Shown here in pieces: positions 32,185 through 34,127 of a DNA stretch of 34,127 bases; within the stretch, counting starts at the first letter, position 1; every line of letters starts with the position of its first letter. The notes under the pieces were generated by a model. The model searched no databases. It was given only the letters and a program-made list of their open reading frames with translations, and had not been told where the DNA came from. The position numbers and the translations under genes are program-made. The DNA is from an uncultured Prevotellaceae bacterium (lineage in GTDB: Bacteria; Bacteroidota; Bacteroidia; Bacteroidales; Bacteroidaceae): contig CADACW010000038.1 in NCBI GenBank assembly GCA_902786565.1, positions 1-34,127 on the forward strand. The letters are read 5' to 3'.

Positions 32185-32370
32185 ATAGGGGGGTAATTGG
32201 GCTGCTTCTGAAAATTTGACAAAGAAGGAGTCGTAGGCCAATGAAACGTTATGCTGCCTGCATCGAACCAAACTGTAGCAAATCAACAGCATTTGGGGGC
32301 TACAGCAACGAAAATGAGAACAAAACTGAAGATTTATCGGAAAAAGGCCACTTGTTTCGCAGAAAATGAT
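32185..32370. other. Non-coding stretch, no feature recognised
   Basis: No open frame with coding character and no hairpin of note. The short AT-rich run before 32371 leads into a -7 box. Confidence 0.45.
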
Positions 32371-32378
32371 TATCTTTG
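32371..32378 (+). promoter_or_regulatory. -7 box upstream of the remnant gene
   Basis: TATCTTTG matches TAnnTTTG. No TTTG is spaced properly upstream; TTG at 32352-32354 is only 16 nt away. It sits 93 nt before the ATG at 32471. Confidence 0.5.
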
Positions 32379-32470
32379 CAGTCGATTATCCACATTGACG
32401 CCTTGCAGCGATGTGCTGCCACACCGATAGCAGGCCAGAAACAGACATTAAGCCAAAAACTCTTTTCAAT

Positions 32471-33103
32471 ATGAATGCAAACTTGACTTTTTTACACGCT
32501 GCAGCCTTGCTGTACTGCTGCAGAGCAACAAGAATATTGCGGAGCGCCACCCTCTACCTCTGCTTCACGCCCGCCACCGCCCTCGAAGCCGGCAAGCCCT
32601 ACATCGTGAAGTGGACCGCCGCGGGCGCAGACATCGTCAACCCCGTGTTCCGCGGCGTCACCGTGACCACCAGCACCCAGGAGATAGACAATCCCTACCA
32701 GTACTCTTACGAAGACCCGGCCACCATCCCCGTGGCAGCGCCGACTGACGTGGCCTTCAGCGGTGGCAAGTTCTGCGGCACCTACGACCCCACCGGCATC
32801 TACAGCGCCGACCACGACAAATATTACTTGGGCATGGACAACAAGCTCTACTACCCCACCGACGAGGGCTTCCGGGTCAATGCCTTCCGTGCCTACTTCG
32901 ACCTGAGCGGTGCCTCGGCAGTGCGCACCTTCGTCCTCAACTTCGGCGACGACGAGGCCAGCGCAATAGCCGAAACGGAAACAGACGCCTCGCGCTACGC
33001 TTCAACCGCAGAGTGGTTCACCCTCGACGGCCGGAAGCTGAAGGGCAGGCCCACCACCAGCGGCCTCTACATACACCAAGGCCGCAAGGTGACGATAAAG
33101 TGA
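32471..33103 (+). pseudogene. C-terminal remnant of a secreted Prevotella-type surface protein
   Basis: 210 codons from ATG 32471 (in-frame ATG at 32411 also possible). The last ~165 residues look like the C-terminus of Prevotella secreted proteins: EAGKPYIVKW, KFCGTYDP, YYLGMDNKLYYPTDEGFRVNAFRAYFDL, RTFVLNFGDDEA, and a tail WFTLDGRKLKGRPTTSGLYIHQGRKVTIK of the T9SS-sorting-like kind. The first ~40 residues (MNANLTFLHAAALLYCCRATRILRSATLYLCF) are not a convincing signal peptide, and the expected large central region is missing. It reads as an internal deletion joining a start to the C-terminal end. The frame stays open, so a short product is possible, but export seems doubtful. Confidence 0.6.
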
Positions 33104-33113
33104 TTTCACATTC

Positions 33114-33131
33114 CCCCCACTCTTTCGGGGG
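33114..33131 (+). terminator. Short GC hairpin after the remnant gene
   Basis: CCCCC (33114-33118) and GGGGG (33127-33131) form a 5-bp stem with an 8-nt loop, 11 nt after the stop at 33103. No U-run follows, so termination is uncertain. Confidence 0.35.
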
Positions 33132-33150
33132 CCGTTCAGCAAAAACACAG

Positions 33151-33158
33151 TAAATTTG
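33151..33158 (+). promoter_or_regulatory. -7 box of the AAA-ATPase-like gene
   Basis: TAAATTTG matches TAnnTTTG and sits 34 nt before the ATG at 33192; the -33 element is unclear. Confidence 0.5.
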
Positions 33159-33191
33159 CAGCGAGAAAACAAAAAAAGCAGCAAACAGACT

Positions 33192-34127
33192 ATGGCAGAG
33201 AAGAGACGATACGGCATCGGGCTACAGTGGTTCCCCAACATCATTGAGCGCAAATGTGTCTATGTGGACAAGACGGCGTATGTGTACAGGAATAATTTCT
33301 TCCTGAACCGCCCACGACGGTTCGGCAAGTCGCTCCTGGTGAGCACCCTGGAAGCCTATTTCGAGGGGCGCAAGGAACTGTTCAAGGGACTTGCCATTGA
33401 GCAGATGGAGACGGAGTGGACACAATACCCCGTGATTCACCTCGACCTCTCCGGCGGCAAGTACTACGACGAGACCAGCGTGGAAGACATCTGCGGCGGC
33501 ATGCTCCGGCGCATAGGCAGACAGTACGGACTAACGTTTGGGAAAGACGAAAAACTCAGCGACCGCCTGACCGAAATCATCCTGGCGGCCTATGAGCAGA
33601 CAGGCCGACAGGTGGTGGTGCTCATCGACGAGTACGACGCGCCGATGCTCGACAGCATTCACAACCCGCAGCTGCAGGATCATCTGCGGGAGCGCGTGCG
33701 CGACCTCTTCTCGCCGCTGAAGGCTATGGAGCAATACCTCCGCTTTGTGTTCCTCACGGGCATATCGAAGTTCTCGCAGCTCTCCGTCTTCAGCGAACTG
33801 AACAACCTGAACGTCCTGACCTTCAATCCTGAGTACGAGGGCATCTGCGGCATCACCGAAGAAGAACTCTTTACGCAGCTGAAGCCCGACATAGAGTCGC
33901 TGGCCGAGCGCATGGGCCGCCAGATGCGCCGCCCCGTGAGCTACGACGAAACTGTGGAAGAACTGAAGCGCATGTACGACGGCTACCACTTCACCCGCCA
34001 GATGACCGACATCTACAATCCCTGGAGCCTCTTCTATGCCTTTGAGCAGGGATGGATAGACAACTACTGGTTCTCCACGGGCACGCCGTCGTCGCTCATC
34101 AATCTTTTCCGCGTCAAGCAGCTTGTC
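33192..34127 (+). CDS. AAA-ATPase-like protein of the DUF1703/PD-(D/E)XK-associated family, 5' part (runs off the right edge)
   Basis: 312 codons are open to the window edge with no stop. The N-terminal KRRYGIGLQWFPNIIERKCVYVDKT, Walker A variant NRPRRFGKSLLVSTL (~39-52) and Walker B VVVLIDEYDAPM (~141-152) are the signature of the AAA-ATPase_like family; LTGISKFSQLSVFSELNNL and YDGYHF follow as usual. Complete members run to ~520-580 aa and end in a PD-(D/E)XK-type nuclease domain, which would lie beyond this window. These genes are multi-copy in Prevotella and other Bacteroidales; their function is not established, with defence or mobile-element roles suspected from the nuclease fold. Confidence 0.88.
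   Translation, partial: MAEKRRYGIGLQWFPNIIERKCVYVDKTAYVYRNNFFLNRPRRFGKSLLVSTLEAYFEGRKELFKGLAIEQMETEWTQYPVIHLDLSGGKYYDETSVEDICGGMLRRIGRQYGLTFGKDEKLSDRLTEIILAAYEQTGRQVVVLIDEYDAPMLDSIHNPQLQDHLRERVRDLFSPLKAMEQYLRFVFLTGISKFSQLSVFSELNNLNVLTFNPEYEGICGITEEELFTQLKPDIESLAERMGRQMRRPVSYDETVEELKRMYDGYHFTRQMTDIYNPWSLFYAFEQGWIDNYWFSTGTPSSLINLFRVKQLV

Overview
The window looks like a chromosomal segment of a GC-rich Prevotella-like member of the Bacteroidales. The evidence is the repeated Bacteroidetes-type promoter signature (TAnnTTTG, often with an upstream TTTG about 19-20 nt away), the lack of strong Shine-Dalgarno sites, a propeller/Y_Y_Y/AraC membrane regulator, secreted proteins with Prevotella-style C-termini, and an AAA-ATPase-like/DUF1703 gene. 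No tRNA, rRNA, CRISPR array or insertion sequence was recognised. Functional names rest on motif and family recognition by eye; no database search was possible.

Layout. 1-752: the signal-peptide end of a leftward secreted protein, then a non-coding stretch holding a strongly structured candidate RNA (6S-like) with its own promoter. 753-4312 (+): tgt, an LptF/LptG-family permease and an RhlE-like DEAD-box helicase, ending in a hairpin shared with the convergent unit. 4330-11702 (-): gyrB, sufS, rnhB, dusB and a kinase-less sensor/AraC regulator, closely packed or overlapping. sufS and dusB both contain in-frame insertions of the same GTGAGGGG-type low-complexity repeat. 11868-14138 (-): a secreted M6-type metalloprotease with a C-terminal dockerin pair. 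14139-14553: a repeat-dense non-coding region with three adjacent arrays of 21-22 bp units.

14554-20838 (-): a sugar-oxidation operon (mutarotase, aldo/keto reductase, cog3618 lactonase-type amidohydrolase, zinc alcohol dehydrogenase) that fits oxidative L-fucose or L-galactose breakdown. A single-chain MmeI-like (type IIL) restriction-modification gene sits in the middle of it. 20946-21716 (+): a PhnP-like metallo-beta-lactamase-fold hydrolase.

21719-31956 (-): metG, followed almost without a gap by a cytidylyltransferase-aminotransferase fusion. Then come an ornithine-cyclodeaminase-like reductase, a CDP-glycerol glycerophosphotransferase-like enzyme, an acyltransferase, a Wzx-type flippase and a GT4 glycosyltransferase. 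This reads as a small surface-glycan cluster with a phospho-linked amino substituent. It is interrupted by a compact palindrome-rich element (27874-28011) and a tandem-repeat tract (22977-23141). 31957-32470: non-coding, with a fourth 22-bp palindromic array. 32471-33103 (+): a C-terminal remnant of a secreted protein. 33192-34127 (+): an AAA-ATPase-like gene cut by the window edge.

The least explained signals are the four 21-22 bp arrays that share a GATAA-type core, the structured RNA at about 250-455, and the branched palindromic element at 27874-28011.
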